Shown here piece after piece: positions 43,324 to 52,438 of a stretch of DNA of 64,000 nt. This DNA comes from Pseudooceanicola nanhaiensis DSM 18065. Its GTDB lineage: Bacteria > Pseudomonadota > Alphaproteobacteria > Rhodobacterales > Rhodobacteraceae. The stretch's first letter is position 1; every line of letters starts with the position of its first letter. A program made the translations under genes and the position numbers. The notes under the pieces were generated by a model. It worked only from the letters and a program-made list of their open reading frames with translations, made no database searches and was not told the origin of the DNA. Location: contig NZ_JHZF01000018.1 of assembly GCF_000688295.1 (NCBI RefSeq), positions 62,001-126,000 on the forward strand. Reading direction: 5' to 3'.

Positions 43324-43779
43324 ATGACACAATTCAAACCGAAAAACCCCGACTATGACGCACGCGTGCGCAACAGTTTCGATCGCCAGAAGGTGATGAA
43401 CACGTTGGGGATCAGCATTGCCGAGTTGTTACCCGGCCGCATCGTTCTGGAAATGGCACATCAGGTTGCACTGACCCAGCAGCATGGGTTTTTGCATGCC
43501 GGAATCGTGTCGACAGCGCTGGACAGCGCCTGCGGATACGCGGCCTTTTCGCTGATGCCAGCGGACGCGGCAGTGTTGACGGCCGAATTCAAGATCAACC
43601 TACTCAACCCGGCGGACGGCGAACGGTTTCGCTTCGTCGCTGACGTGGTGAAACCAGGCAGGACGCTGACCATATGCGAGGCGCGTGCCTATGCCGTGAA
43701 GGGCCAGGATGAAAAGCTCGTCGCAACGATGACCGGAACGCTCATGGCGCTGATCGGGCGGGCGGGGGTCGCGGACTGA
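43324..43779 (+). CDS. PaaI-type hotdog thioesterase
   Basis: This 151-residue hotdog protein has the catalytic-site segment QQHGFLHAGIVSTALDSACGYA, typical of the PaaI/aromatic-thioesterase group. A strong ribosome site (GAGGAAG) precedes ATG at 43324. It ends the operon that begins with the ligase at 39805. Confidence 0.83.
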   Translation: MTQFKPKNPDYDARVRNSFDRQKVMNTLGISIAELLPGRIVLEMAHQVALTQQHGFLHAGIVSTALDSACGYAAFSLMPADAAVLTAEFKINLLNPADGERFRFVADVVKPGRTLTICEARAYAVKGQDEKLVATMTGTLMALIGRAGVAD

Positions 43780-43840
43780 GCGCAACCCGGCCGCAGCACA
43801 TCCGATCCGGGCGGCCGGGCCGATTATTCAGACAGCTGGA

Positions 43841-43935
43841 TCAGCTGTTCCAGCGGCTCGCGACCTCGGCCAACCGTTTCCCGTAGGCGCGCGCGGTATC
43901 CAGGTCGCCGCCAGCAGGCTCAGACCTGTCAAGCG
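43841..43935 (-). pseudogene. Possible 3' remnant of a flavodoxin/NAD(P)H oxidoreductase-type gene
   Basis: The minus strand reads about 30 codons ending at TGA (43841-43843) as SEPAGGDLDTARAYGKRLAEV and on to ASRWNS. This is a plausible C-terminal helix of flavodoxin-like proteins. No N-terminal part is present. The call rests on a short stretch and may be coincidence. Confidence 0.3.
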
Positions 43936-44075
43936 GGAATGTTAGCTTTTAGCAGTGCGGTCGCCGATTGTCCGTCGTCAGGGTTTTTCGGAGAGCTGAG
44001 ACTGTATCGTAACGGAGGATCTGGTTCGGTTTCTGTTCAAGTTTATGCGGCAGCGGCCTGATGCTGCAACCGTAA

Positions 44076-44586
44076 TTGGAACGGATGGACGCCCACGGTG
44101 CCGATGGGCTGCCGTCACGCCGGAGTTTCCAGTCAGGGCTGAGCTGGCGCACCATTCTGGCCAAGCGCGAGAACTTTCGTGCTGCCTTCGCCGGGTTCGA
44201 CTTTCGGGGAGTTGCGAACTTTGACGACAACGACATTGAGCGCCTACTTGCCGATGAAGGAATTGTTCGCTATCGAGGCAAGATCGAAGCCGTGATCAAC
44301 AACGCTCGCCGTACTTTCGAGGTCGTCCAAGAGGAAGGCTCCTTCGCCGCATTCATCTGGCTATATGAACCCTGCCAAGGACGACGCACTGCCACAAATG
44401 CGGTCCAAATCAACAGCGTCCGAGACCCTTTCCAAAGACCTACGAAAGCTTGGCTTCAAATTCGTGGGACCGACCACCGTATATGCATTCATGCCGGCCA
44501 TGGGATGTATCAACGATCACGCAGAAGTCTGTTGGATGCGAAAGGACGTCGAAACAGCCCGAAATACCCTTCGCACACCGACATAG
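44076..44586 (+). pseudogene. tag: Decayed DNA-3-methyladenine glycosylase I gene
   Basis: Frame 1 encodes GLSWRTILAKRENFRAAFAG and continues to GSFAAFIWLYE. The next frame continues PAKDDALPQMRSKSTASETL, then FKFVGPTTVYAFMPAMGCIN and DHAEVC. Together they match the middle and C-terminus of Tag, which removes 3-methyladenine from DNA. A single extra C near 44370 (CCC for CC) accounts for the frameshift. The N-terminal 40-45 residues, including the start of the catalytic domain, are missing or unrecognisable, so the gene is non-functional. Confidence 0.75.
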
Positions 44587-44595
44587 GCAACTGTC

Positions 44596-44639
44596 GGCCA
44601 ATTAACGTGAAAAAATTCAAGGCCACTTAGCGTGGAAAG
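44596..44639 (+). repeat. Two imperfect 19-base direct repeats, possibly IS-end remnant
   Basis: GGCCAATTAACGTGAAAAA (44596-44614) and GGCCACTTAGCGTGGAAAG (44621-44639) agree at 15 of 19 bases and are 25 bases apart. Repeated ends of this style are found in IS21-type elements. No transposase is nearby. It marks a decayed junction next to the tag remnant. Confidence 0.4.
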
Positions 44640-44673
44640 TCACAGACAGGTTTCGCGTCAGTCGACCGAGACT

Positions 44674-45102
44674 TCAGAGCCTTGAGAGTAGCGTGGCCAA
44701 TTGAGCGGCGTCTTTGGGTTTCAGCTTTGCGCCGATCCTTTCCGACAGAACCCGTTCATAGATCGGCCACATCGCCCTCCTGACAGATTTACCCTTTTCA
44801 GAGATAGAAATGTTTTGACCTCGCCCATCTTCCGAGCAGTCCCGTCGGTCCACCAGCCCTGCTTTCACCATGCGGTCCAGCAACCGCGACGTACCGTATT
44901 GGGGTAACAATATCCGGTCTTTGAGTTCGAATGGACGGAGTCCGTCCGGGCCTGCCTTCTCGAGTTCGAGAAGCGCGTCATACCATGCAAGTGGCGGGTA
45001 TCCTGCCGATTTCAGAGACGATTCGACAGCCTCAAGCAAAACGCGGCTTTTAGTCATGAGGGCTGTCCAGGCGGCCTCAGTAGCATGGTCAATCTCGTTC
45101 AT
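44674..45102 (-). CDS. MarR-family regulator
   Basis: This 142-residue winged-helix protein has the typical MarR layout: PLAWYDALLEL, recognition helix LPQYGTSRLLDRMV, then wing DRRDCSEDGRGQNISIS. It is divergent from doxX-GST; two copies of a palindrome lie between them. It is likely a local repressor of doxX-GST. ATG at 45102 is preferred over GTG at 45111. Confidence 0.87.
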   Translation of the reverse strand: MNEIDHATEAAWTALMTKSRVLLEAVESSLKSAGYPPLAWYDALLELEKAGPDGLRPFELKDRILLPQYGTSRLLDRMVKAGLVDRRDCSEDGRGQNISISEKGKSVRRAMWPIYERVLSERIGAKLKPKDAAQLATLLSRL

Positions 45103-45122
45103 ATCCAGCACCTATCATGTGC

Positions 45123-45181
45123 ATGCAAGTGCATCAACCTTGACGTCGCATGTAACGCGCTATATATAGATGCAAGTGCAT
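45123..45181. promoter_or_regulatory. Two ATGCA-AG-TGCAT palindromes flanking a TATA-rich box
   Basis: Identical 12-base palindromes lie at 45123-45134 and 45170-45181, separated by 35 bases that include TATATATA (45161-45168), a possible -10 region. Two identical palindromes in the marR/doxX intergenic region are a standard MarR-type operator pair. Confidence 0.7.
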
Positions 45182-45200
45182 CGACATATAGGATCATATC

Positions 45201-45635
45201 ATGTCAAAATCGCACCTCACAGAATTTGGGATATTCCTGCTCCGTATAGCACTCGGTATCATGTTCCTGGCGCACAGCCTGTTTCTCAAGCTCTTCATTT
45301 TCACACTTCCCGGAACGGCGCAGTTCTTCATTTCGATCGGGCTGCCCGGCTGGTTTGCTTATATGGTCTTTGCAGTCGAGGCGATTGCCGGTGCCTTTTT
45401 GGTCCTCGGCATACAGGCGCGGTGGGTCGCGTCGGCGACCGTGCCCATCCTGGCCGGAGCGACCTGGGCTCACTCCGGAAACGGCTGGATGTTCGGATAC
45501 GAGAACGGCGGGTGGGAATACCCGGCCTATCTGACGCTGCTTGCCATCGTGCAAGGGCTTCTGGGCGACGGCCGTTTCGCCCTCAGCCCTTCCTTCGCGC
45601 CCGGTAACGTGCAGATGGAGGGAGAGACAACATGA
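45201..45635 (+). CDS. DoxX-family membrane protein
   Basis: This 144-residue protein has four hydrophobic segments in the DoxX pattern (LLRIALGIMFLAHS at the N-terminus, FGYENGGWEYPAYLTLL in the C half). DoxX proteins are linked to redox stress. It is the first gene downstream of the MarR operators, with the GST gene overlapping its stop. Confidence 0.82.
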   Translation: MSKSHLTEFGIFLLRIALGIMFLAHSLFLKLFIFTLPGTAQFFISIGLPGWFAYMVFAVEAIAGAFLVLGIQARWVASATVPILAGATWAHSGNGWMFGYENGGWEYPAYLTLLAIVQGLLGDGRFALSPSFAPGNVQMEGETT

Positions 45636-46336
45636 GCCTCCACCTCATTAGCCATGCGCTCTGCCCATATGTGCAGCGCGCGGCGATCTCGCTCACTGAG
45701 AAAGGTGTCACGTTCGAGAGAACTGACATCGATCTTTCGAACAAGCCCGACTGGTTTCTTGCCATATCTCCGCTGGGCAAGACGCCTGTCCTGGTTGTGG
45801 ACGGGACGCCGATTTTCGAATCTGCGGTTATCCTCGAATATCTTGAGGATACACAACCCCACGCGCTTCATCCGCACGACGCTCTCGATCGCGCCCGCCA
45901 CCGTGCCTGGATTGAATTTGGATCTGCTGTCTTGAACGACATTGCGGGGTTCTACTCGGCGCCGAACGAGAAAGCGTTGGAAGAAAAAGTGGCGGCGCTC
46001 CGCGCAAAGTTCCTTCGGCTGGACGCGGAGCTTGGGGAGGGACCATGGTTCGATGGCCACCGGTTCAGCCTCGTCGATATCGTATTCGGCCCGGTCTTCC
46101 GCTATTTCGACGTTTTTGACACCATCGGAGAGTTTGGCGTCTTCACAGGGCTTGCCCGTGTAAGGGCCTGGCGACATGAACTGGAGCGTCGGGTTTCTGT
46201 GAAGAATGCCGTCAGTGAAGATTACCCGACCCTTCTGCGTGACTTCATCAGACGGCGCAATTCTTACCTGTCCCAGATCATGCAGACAGGAGGGCCGAAG
46301 AAGACAGTTACACAGGTGCGATCGGCTGACCGCTGA
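45632..46336 (+). CDS. Glutathione S-transferase
   Basis: This 234-residue GST has the N-terminal thioredoxin-like domain starting SHALCPYVQRAAISL (Cys-Pro-Tyr), LGKTPVLVVDG with the cis-Pro and FESAVILEYLED (glutathione-binding Glu-Ser). A helical C-terminal domain follows (from about residue 90). ATG overlaps the doxX stop (ATGA). Likely a detoxification module under MarR. Confidence 0.88.
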   Translation: MSLHLISHALCPYVQRAAISLTEKGVTFERTDIDLSNKPDWFLAISPLGKTPVLVVDGTPIFESAVILEYLEDTQPHALHPHDALDRARHRAWIEFGSAVLNDIAGFYSAPNEKALEEKVAALRAKFLRLDAELGEGPWFDGHRFSLVDIVFGPVFRYFDVFDTIGEFGVFTGLARVRAWRHELERRVSVKNAVSEDYPTLLRDFIRRRNSYLSQIMQTGGPKKTVTQVRSADR

Positions 46337-46797
46337 TCACTTGATATCGTTTTGTCGGGCCGCAGTACAGAACCGGACGTTTGAGGTCGCTTGGCGAATG
46401 TCCGCTTTGTCCCGCACATCGGATAGTCGCCGACTTTCCCTTGAAGGCCCGCAGCAGCCCCAACCGGCAATTGCCGGCAGTCCATGCCCGTCCGTGCGAT
46501 GCGCAGGGTTACTGCTGCCCCCACAGCGAAACCGGGAACAAACCACCGATCGCATTGATGAATGGCTCAGGGATCTACGAATCCTCCTGAGCTCAAACAC
46601 CCGGAAAACCCTAGCCGTGTAGTCCGACAGAGGGCTGCGCTTCAATCGCGGGTCAATCTATCCCAGATGGTGGATCACTTTCAGGGGGTTACTCCAAAGG
46701 GCGGGGATAAGAAACTCGTGGCAACGAGGATAAGAACGCTTTTATCGCTATTGGGGCGAACTGGCGTGGCTGGCTGACGATCGGGTCAGAGCGAAAA
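46337..46797. other. 461-base intergenic region without recognisable gene
   Basis: It lies between the GST gene and the convergent ligase gene. The short open frames here have no ribosome site and no family pattern, and their composition is unlike the neighbours. I see no tRNA, repeat or terminator that I can support. Confidence 0.5.
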
Positions 46798-48318
46798 TTA
46801 ATCTGCGAGCCGGGCTTCGAGGATATGCCGCTGGATCTTGCCGCTGGTCGATCTGGGAAAATCCTCGAACGCGATGAAGCGAATTTCGCGTGGTCGCTTA
46901 TAGCCAGCGAGGCTTTCGCGGCACAAGTTCAGCAGCGCCTCGGCATCCGGCCCGTCATCGTCACAGGCGACAAAGGCCACCGGGCTTTCCCCCCATTTCG
47001 CGTCGAAGGCCCTTACCACGGCGGCATCGATCACATCGGGATGAGAAAGAAGCACACGTTCGATTTCCGCCGGATAGACGTTTTCACCTCCGGTCTTGAT
47101 CAGGTATTTCGCCCGATCCACAAAGTCGACGGTGCCGTCCGCATTGCGCCGGAACAGATCGCCCATGTGGAAAAAGCCGTTGCGAAAGTCACGGGCATTG
47201 GTGTCGTCGGCGTTCCAGTACCCGGAAAACAGCGTCGGACCCCGAAGCGCCATTTCGCCCGGCGTTCCATCGGGGACTTCGCGGTCGTCGGGATCGACCA
47301 GCCGCACCTCGCAAAAGGCGCTGATGCGCTTGGACAGCCGGTCCGGGGTCACACCCGGCGCGATCAGATCGGCGGTTCCCGGCGGCAGGCCGGTTTCGGT
47401 CGCCCCGAAGGAATTCAGATAGGGCGTGTCCAGAAGACCGGTCAGTTCCGCGATCTGATGCGGCGGCACCAGATCAGCCATTGCGCCGCAAACCTTGATC
47501 CCCTTCAGCGGCAAAGGGTTGGCGTGCCGTTCGTTAATAAAAGCCTCCAGTGCCCCGGGCATCATCACGAACCAGCCGATCCTGTGGCGTGACAGCGCCT
47601 CGTTGATGACGGCGGGCTGCAGCCCGTCCACCATCACCACGGTCCCACCCCGCAGGATCGTTGCCAGCGCATGATCGGTGGAGGCCATGTGGAACATCGG
47701 CGCCCAGGCGATGAACCCGTCGCCGGGATCCAGCGCCAGCTGGGCCGCAAAAACCATGGATCGGGCGATATGCGCGCGGTGGCTGATATGCGCCCCCTTG
47801 GGCAGGCCCGTGGTCCCCGAGGTATAGAGGATCGTCAGACCGGCCTCGGGGTCGTCAACCATGGTTCCGGTGCGCGGGTCCGGCTCGACCCCGGCAATGG
47901 CCGTTTCCAGGTCTGGCCCGACGGTTAGACAGGGTGTCGACGCGACGGCGCGGTAAGCTTCTGAAAGTTCCGGTTCGACAACCGCGAGAACCGGCTCGAC
48001 CAGATCGATGCAGTGCCGCAGTTCATCGGGGGCAAGCCGCCAGTTCAGACAGGCGACGATCGCGCCGATTCCCGCTGCTGCAAGTTCGACCTCCAGGTAT
48101 TCTGAGCGGTTATGCGACAGGATCGCGATCCTGTCTCCGGGCGCCACGCCTCGTGCCAGAAAGACAGCCGCCAGACGATCGACCCGCTCCAGCAGTTCTG
48201 CATAGGTCAGTTTCCTGCTGCCGTCCTCGATGGCGAGGGCGCGGGCGCAGTCATGTGCGCGGGTTCGAAAGATCGAATACAGATCAGCGCGCCCCGCGCG
48301 GATGACGCCGGTCAGCAT
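46798..48318 (-). CDS. Fatty-acid/aryl-CoA ligase-type AMP-forming enzyme
   Basis: This 506-residue acyl-adenylate-forming ligase has the P-loop ILYTSGTTGLPKGA, GYWN core, hinge DRAKYLIKTGGENVYP and catalytic Lys in RSTSGKIQRH. It activates a free acid to its CoA ester. It follows the dienoyl-CoA-reductase-type gene by 26 bases in an operon whose divergent partner is the alicyclic-type operon at 50472. Substrate not determined. Confidence 0.88.
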   Translation of the reverse strand: MLTGVIRAGRADLYSIFRTRAHDCARALAIEDGSRKLTYAELLERVDRLAAVFLARGVAPGDRIAILSHNRSEYLEVELAAAGIGAIVACLNWRLAPDELRHCIDLVEPVLAVVEPELSEAYRAVASTPCLTVGPDLETAIAGVEPDPRTGTMVDDPEAGLTILYTSGTTGLPKGAHISHRAHIARSMVFAAQLALDPGDGFIAWAPMFHMASTDHALATILRGGTVVMVDGLQPAVINEALSRHRIGWFVMMPGALEAFINERHANPLPLKGIKVCGAMADLVPPHQIAELTGLLDTPYLNSFGATETGLPPGTADLIAPGVTPDRLSKRISAFCEVRLVDPDDREVPDGTPGEMALRGPTLFSGYWNADDTNARDFRNGFFHMGDLFRRNADGTVDFVDRAKYLIKTGGENVYPAEIERVLLSHPDVIDAAVVRAFDAKWGESPVAFVACDDDGPDAEALLNLCRESLAGYKRPREIRFIAFEDFPRSTSGKIQRHILEARLAD

Positions 48319-48344
48319 AGTTTCCCCCTTGCCCGAGCCTCGGT

Positions 48345-50378
48345 TCAGAGATCCTGCGCCAGGCGCACGCCCTCATCAATGGCGCGCAGCGCATCCAGTT
48401 CGGCGGCCTCCTTTGCCCCGCCGATCATCGTAACCAGGACGCCGCGCGCTACAACCTCTTTGGCCAGGGCCCGTTCCGGTTCCTGACCGGTGCACAGCAC
48501 AATTGTATCGGCTGCGATGACCGTCGGGTTTCCGTCCGCGACGATGTGCAGCCCCGCATCGTCGATATGTTCATAGGTCACCCCGCCCATTGCCTCGACC
48601 CCATGTTTGCGCAGCGCGTTGCGCAGGATCCACCCTGTCGAAACACCAAGCCCCGCGCCCGGTTTAGCGGTCTTGCGCTGCAGCATGACGACCTTGCGGC
48701 GCGACGGCTTCGGTGCCAGAGGGTCGCCCGCCAGGGCACCCGAGGAGACAAATTCGGGGTCCACTCCCCAGGTTTCGCAAAAGACGTCGGAATTCGCGGT
48801 CTCGGCGGGTTTGGTCACTAGGAACTCGGCCACATCATGACCGATGCCCCCCGCCCCCATCACCACGACACGGTCGCCCGCCTCGCGGTCACCGGACAGA
48901 ATTTCGGCGTAGGTCGCGACGCTGGGATGGTCGATACCCGGCAGGTCGGGAATGCGCGGCGTGACCCCGGTGGCGATGACCACATGGTCAAATCCCTCAA
49001 GATCGCTCGCCTCTGCCCGCTGTCCCAGACGCTGCGTGACCCCGTGTTTCTGCATCTGACCGGCATAATACCGCAGGGTTTCGTCGAATTCGTCCTTGCC
49101 TGGTGCGGCGCGGGCCAGATTCAGCTGACCGCCCAATTTGTCCTGCGCTTCGAACAGGGTGACATCGTGGCCCAGCCGTGCCGCCTCGGCGGCTGTGGCC
49201 ATGCCCGCGGCACCACCGCCAACGACGGCCACTTTCTTTGGCGTGTCGGTTGGCGTATCCCGGAATTCCGTTTCACGCCCGGCCCTTGGATTGACCAGAC
49301 ATCCGACCGGCCGGTCCGAAAAAATGAAATCCAGGCAGGCCTGGTTGCAGGCAATGCAGGTGTTGATCTCGTCTGCGCGGCCCTCGCGCGTCTTTTTCAC
49401 GAAATGCGGATCGGCCAGAAACGGGCGCGCCATCGAGATCATGTCCGCATCGCCAGAGGCAAGTATGTCTTCTGCAAGCTGGGGTGTGTTGATCCGGTTC
49501 GAGGCGACTACCGGGATCGACACCGCCGCTTTGACGTTGGCTGCCGCCTTGCGCCAGGCACCGCGCGGCACCGGGTAGGCGATCGTCGGCACGCGGGCCT
49601 CATGCCAGCCGATGCCGGTGTTCAGGATATCCGCACCCGCAGCCTCGATCTTGCGGGCCAGTGCGGCAATTTCATCGGCGGGCGCGCCGCCCTCGACCAG
49701 ATCGGCCGCCGAAATCCGGTAGATGACCAGAAAGTCGGGGCCGCAACGTTCGCGCACCGCGCGCACGATATCGACCGGGAATCGGTGGCGGTTCGCGGCG
49801 CTGCCGCCCCAGTCGTCTTGGCGCTTGTTGGTGTGGGTGACGGTGAATTCGTTGATCAGGTATCCCTCGGACCCCATGATCTCGACGCCATCAAAGCCTG
49901 CGGCCAGCGCATTGGCGGCCGCCACGGCAAAATCCTCGATGGTACGGAGAATGTCGGCTTCGGTCATTTCACGCGGGATGAAACGGTTGATCGGGGCGCG
50001 GATCGGCGACGGGGCCACACACCCTTCGATCTTGGCATAGCGCCCGGCGTGGAGGAGTTGCGCGCAGATCAGGCTGCCTTCGGCCTGCACCGCCTCGCAG
50101 ATCGGGCGCAGGTCAAGCGCTTCTTCCGGGTCATCGATTCTCGGACCTTCTGGATCGAATATGCCCTCGGCATTGGGCGAAAACCCGCCGGTGACCAGAA
50201 TCGCCGCCTCCCCCCGCGCCCGCTCAGAGTAAAAAGCGACCTGTTTGGCTATGCCGTCAGGCTCGGTTTCCAACCGCGTGTGCATCGACCCCATGATGAC
50301 ACGATTTCGCAATGTATGCTGGCCTGCGCGGATGGGCGAGAGCATGGTTTCAAAGCTTCCATCTGGTCTATTTTTCAC
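48345..50378 (-). CDS. Old-yellow-enzyme-type NADH:flavin oxidoreductase, 2,4-dienoyl-CoA reductase-like
   Basis: This 677-residue three-domain enzyme has an FMN TIM barrel (about 1-340), a 4Fe-4S cluster motif CIACNQACLDFIFSDRPVGC (near residue 335), then FAD- (VAVVGGGAAGMATAAEA) and NAD(P)H-binding (VVMGAGGIGHDVAEF) domains, the FadH layout. It reduces conjugated enoyl/dienoyl-CoA or cyclic enones. GTG at 50378 is chosen since GGAGGAG lies 8 bases upstream, and longer frames overlap the operator at 50417. Confidence 0.87.
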   Translation of the reverse strand: MKNRPDGSFETMLSPIRAGQHTLRNRVIMGSMHTRLETEPDGIAKQVAFYSERARGEAAILVTGGFSPNAEGIFDPEGPRIDDPEEALDLRPICEAVQAEGSLICAQLLHAGRYAKIEGCVAPSPIRAPINRFIPREMTEADILRTIEDFAVAAANALAAGFDGVEIMGSEGYLINEFTVTHTNKRQDDWGGSAANRHRFPVDIVRAVRERCGPDFLVIYRISAADLVEGGAPADEIAALARKIEAAGADILNTGIGWHEARVPTIAYPVPRGAWRKAAANVKAAVSIPVVASNRINTPQLAEDILASGDADMISMARPFLADPHFVKKTREGRADEINTCIACNQACLDFIFSDRPVGCLVNPRAGRETEFRDTPTDTPKKVAVVGGGAAGMATAAEAARLGHDVTLFEAQDKLGGQLNLARAAPGKDEFDETLRYYAGQMQKHGVTQRLGQRAEASDLEGFDHVVIATGVTPRIPDLPGIDHPSVATYAEILSGDREAGDRVVVMGAGGIGHDVAEFLVTKPAETANSDVFCETWGVDPEFVSSGALAGDPLAPKPSRRKVVMLQRKTAKPGAGLGVSTGWILRNALRKHGVEAMGGVTYEHIDDAGLHIVADGNPTVIAADTIVLCTGQEPERALAKEVVARGVLVTMIGGAKEAAELDALRAIDEGVRLAQDL

Positions 50379-50416
50379 TTTGGTTCTCCTCCTCAAAACT
50401 GCACTTGATATACATT

Positions 50417-50430
50417 CTAACATTTGTTAG
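50417..50430. promoter_or_regulatory. Operator-like palindrome CTAAC-ATTT-GTTAG
   Basis: A perfect palindrome extending to TCTAAC/GTTAGA in the divergent region, 39 bases from the 48345-50378 gene start and 42 bases from the dehydrogenase start at 50472. Confidence 0.72.
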
Positions 50431-50471
50431 ATTTTTGGAAAGAAGATTTTCGCTCACGAGGAGGAGCACCG

Positions 50472-51653
50472 ATGCAATTCCAGCCTACAGACGATCAGAA
50501 GGCGTTTCGCGAGACCGCAAAGCGCTTCGCAACTGAAAGGCTTTCGCCCACATATCAAGAACGCGCCAGCGGCCATACATTCGACCGTGCGCTGATCAAG
50601 GAGATGGGCGCACTGGGGCTGATCGGGGCCGATCTGCCCGAGGAATTCGGGGGTCTCGGCGAAAGCTCTGTCACGTCAGGGCTGATCGTCGAAGAGATCG
50701 CCTATGCCGATTTCAACGCAAGTTACGTGCAGCTTCTGGGCTCTCTCATGGGCGGAATGGTTGCCAAACATGCCTCCAAGGACATCGCGTCGGAATGGGT
50801 GCCCAAGGTTGTTTCGGGTGATGCGGTCATTGGCCTGGGCCTGACAGAGCCGCGCGGCGGTTCGGATGCGGCGAACCTGATTCTGAGGGCCGAGAAATCC
50901 GGCAACGGCTGGCGGCTGAACGGTGAAAAGACATCCATGAGTTTTGCCAGTCAGGCGGATGCGGCGGTCGTCTTTGCCCGTACCGGCGATCCTGACGGCG
51001 GCTCACGCGGGGTCAGCGCCTTTTTCGTCGATCTGAACCAGGAAGGCATCAAGCGCACCCATTTTGACGACATCGGCACCAAGCCTGTCGGGCGCGGCTC
51101 GGTTTTCTTTGACGATGTTTTCGTGCCGGCTGAAAACATGATGGCGGAACAGGACCGTGCCTTTGGCACGATCATGGCGGGCTTCGACTATTCCCGCGCA
51201 CTGATCGGGCTGGAGTGCCTGGGGGCCGCGCAAGCGTCGGTGGATGAAACCTGGGCCTACGTTCAGGAGCGCGAGGCATTCGGAGCCCCGATCGTGCAGT
51301 ATCAGGGTGTCAGCTTTCCCTTGGCCGAGGCCGAGACCCAACTGACCATGATGCGCCAGCTTTGCTATTACACGCTGGACCTGCGCGACCGTGGCCTGCC
51401 CCACACCTCTCAGGCCGCCATGTGCAAATGGTACCTGCCCAAAACCGCCTGCGAGATCCTGCACCAGTGCCTGATCCTGCACGGACATTACGGCTACACC
51501 ACCGACCTGCCCCACCACCAGCGCTACAACGATGTGCTCGGCTTGCAGATCGGTGACGGCACCGCGCAGATCCAGAAGCTGGTGATCGCCCGCGAGAAGG
51601 TCGGTCGCATGGCGCTGCAGTATGACAAGAAGGCGAAGGGAGCCTCGAAATGA
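50472..51653 (+). CDS. Acyl-CoA dehydrogenase, cyclohexanecarboxyl-CoA dehydrogenase-like
   Basis: This is a 393-residue flavoenzyme. LTEPRGGSDAANL marks the FAD site. At the canonical catalytic position the motif is QIGDGTAQIQK, Asp in place of Glu; the isovaleryl-type alternative Glu is Ser (FDYSRALI). An Asp at this site is, as I recall, seen in enzymes acting on alicyclic acyl-CoAs, which fits the BadH-like gene in the cluster. A GAGGAGGAG ribosome site precedes ATG at 50472. First gene of an 11-gene operon. Confidence 0.87.
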   Translation: MQFQPTDDQKAFRETAKRFATERLSPTYQERASGHTFDRALIKEMGALGLIGADLPEEFGGLGESSVTSGLIVEEIAYADFNASYVQLLGSLMGGMVAKHASKDIASEWVPKVVSGDAVIGLGLTEPRGGSDAANLILRAEKSGNGWRLNGEKTSMSFASQADAAVVFARTGDPDGGSRGVSAFFVDLNQEGIKRTHFDDIGTKPVGRGSVFFDDVFVPAENMMAEQDRAFGTIMAGFDYSRALIGLECLGAAQASVDETWAYVQEREAFGAPIVQYQGVSFPLAEAETQLTMMRQLCYYTLDLRDRGLPHTSQAAMCKWYLPKTACEILHQCLILHGHYGYTTDLPHHQRYNDVLGLQIGDGTAQIQKLVIAREKVGRMALQYDKKAKGASK

Positions 51654-52429
51654 GCGACCCCATCCTCGTCACTTCCGAGGGCAACACCGGCATCATCGAA
51701 CTGGCCCGCCCCGAGAAATTCAATTGCCTGTCACTTGAGGTGCATGAGCGTATTTCTGTCGCGCGTGCGGAATTCGAGGCGAACCCCGCTATTCGGGCGA
51801 TCCTCATCCGGGCGCAGGGCAAGCACTTTTGCACCGGTGCCGATCTGGTGGAAGTGAAAGGTAAATTGAACGATCCCGCCGCGCTGGACCATTTCATCGC
51901 CTTTGGCATGAAAAACCTGCGTGCGCTCGAAACCTCCTCCCTCCCTGTCGTAGTCGCAGTGCAGGGGTTGTGTCTGGCCGGCGGGATCGAACTGATGCTG
52001 GCCTGCGACGTGTGCTTTGCGGCCGAAAGCGCCCAGTTTGGCGATCAGCATGCGCAATTCGGGCTGATTCCCGGTTGGGGTGGCTCGCAGCGGCTGACGC
52101 GGTTGATGGGGCAGCGCCGGGCGCTCGACCTGATGTTCTCGGCCCGCTGGCTCAAGTCGGACGAGGCCAAAGAGGCCGGCCTGGTCAACTACATCGTGCC
52201 GGATGCGGACCTGCACAAGATCTCGCTGGAATACTGCCAGAAGATCGCCACCCGCTCGCGTCCCGGCATCGCCGAGATGAAGCGGTTGGCGCGCGAAGGT
52301 GCGGACCTTGGTATCGACCAGCAGATGCGGCTTGAGCGCGATGCCGCGGTGCGTGCACTGCCCAGCGATGACGTGGCCGAGGGCCTCGACGCATTCGAGA
52401 ACCGGCGCGCCCCCGAATTCAAGGCCTGA
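51650..52429 (+). CDS. Enoyl-CoA hydratase/isomerase
   Basis: This is a 259-residue crotonase. CTGADLVEVK and GLCLAGGIELML (first catalytic Glu) are present, while the second Glu site reads GDQHAQFGLIPGWGG (His). It follows the dehydrogenase with an ATGA overlap, so hydration of the product (cyclohexenecarboxyl-CoA or similar) is a natural guess. Confidence 0.85.
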   Translation: MSDPILVTSEGNTGIIELARPEKFNCLSLEVHERISVARAEFEANPAIRAILIRAQGKHFCTGADLVEVKGKLNDPAALDHFIAFGMKNLRALETSSLPVVVAVQGLCLAGGIELMLACDVCFAAESAQFGDQHAQFGLIPGWGGSQRLTRLMGQRRALDLMFSARWLKSDEAKEAGLVNYIVPDADLHKISLEYCQKIATRSRPGIAEMKRLAREGADLGIDQQMRLERDAAVRALPSDDVAEGLDAFENRRAPEFKA

Positions 52430-52438
52430 GGACGAAAC

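Noticed and set aside
43949-44236. 95-codon minus-strand frame in the decay zone
   Set aside because: Antisense to the tag remnant and with no recognisable domain or ribosome site.
46562-46777. 71-codon + strand frame between GST and the ligase gene
   Set aside because: No ribosome site, no family pattern and atypical composition for this genome.
48837-50408. 523-codon + strand frame antisense to the flavin oxidoreductase gene
   Set aside because: The minus strand has a full FMN/FeS/FAD enzyme. The + frame shows no domain.
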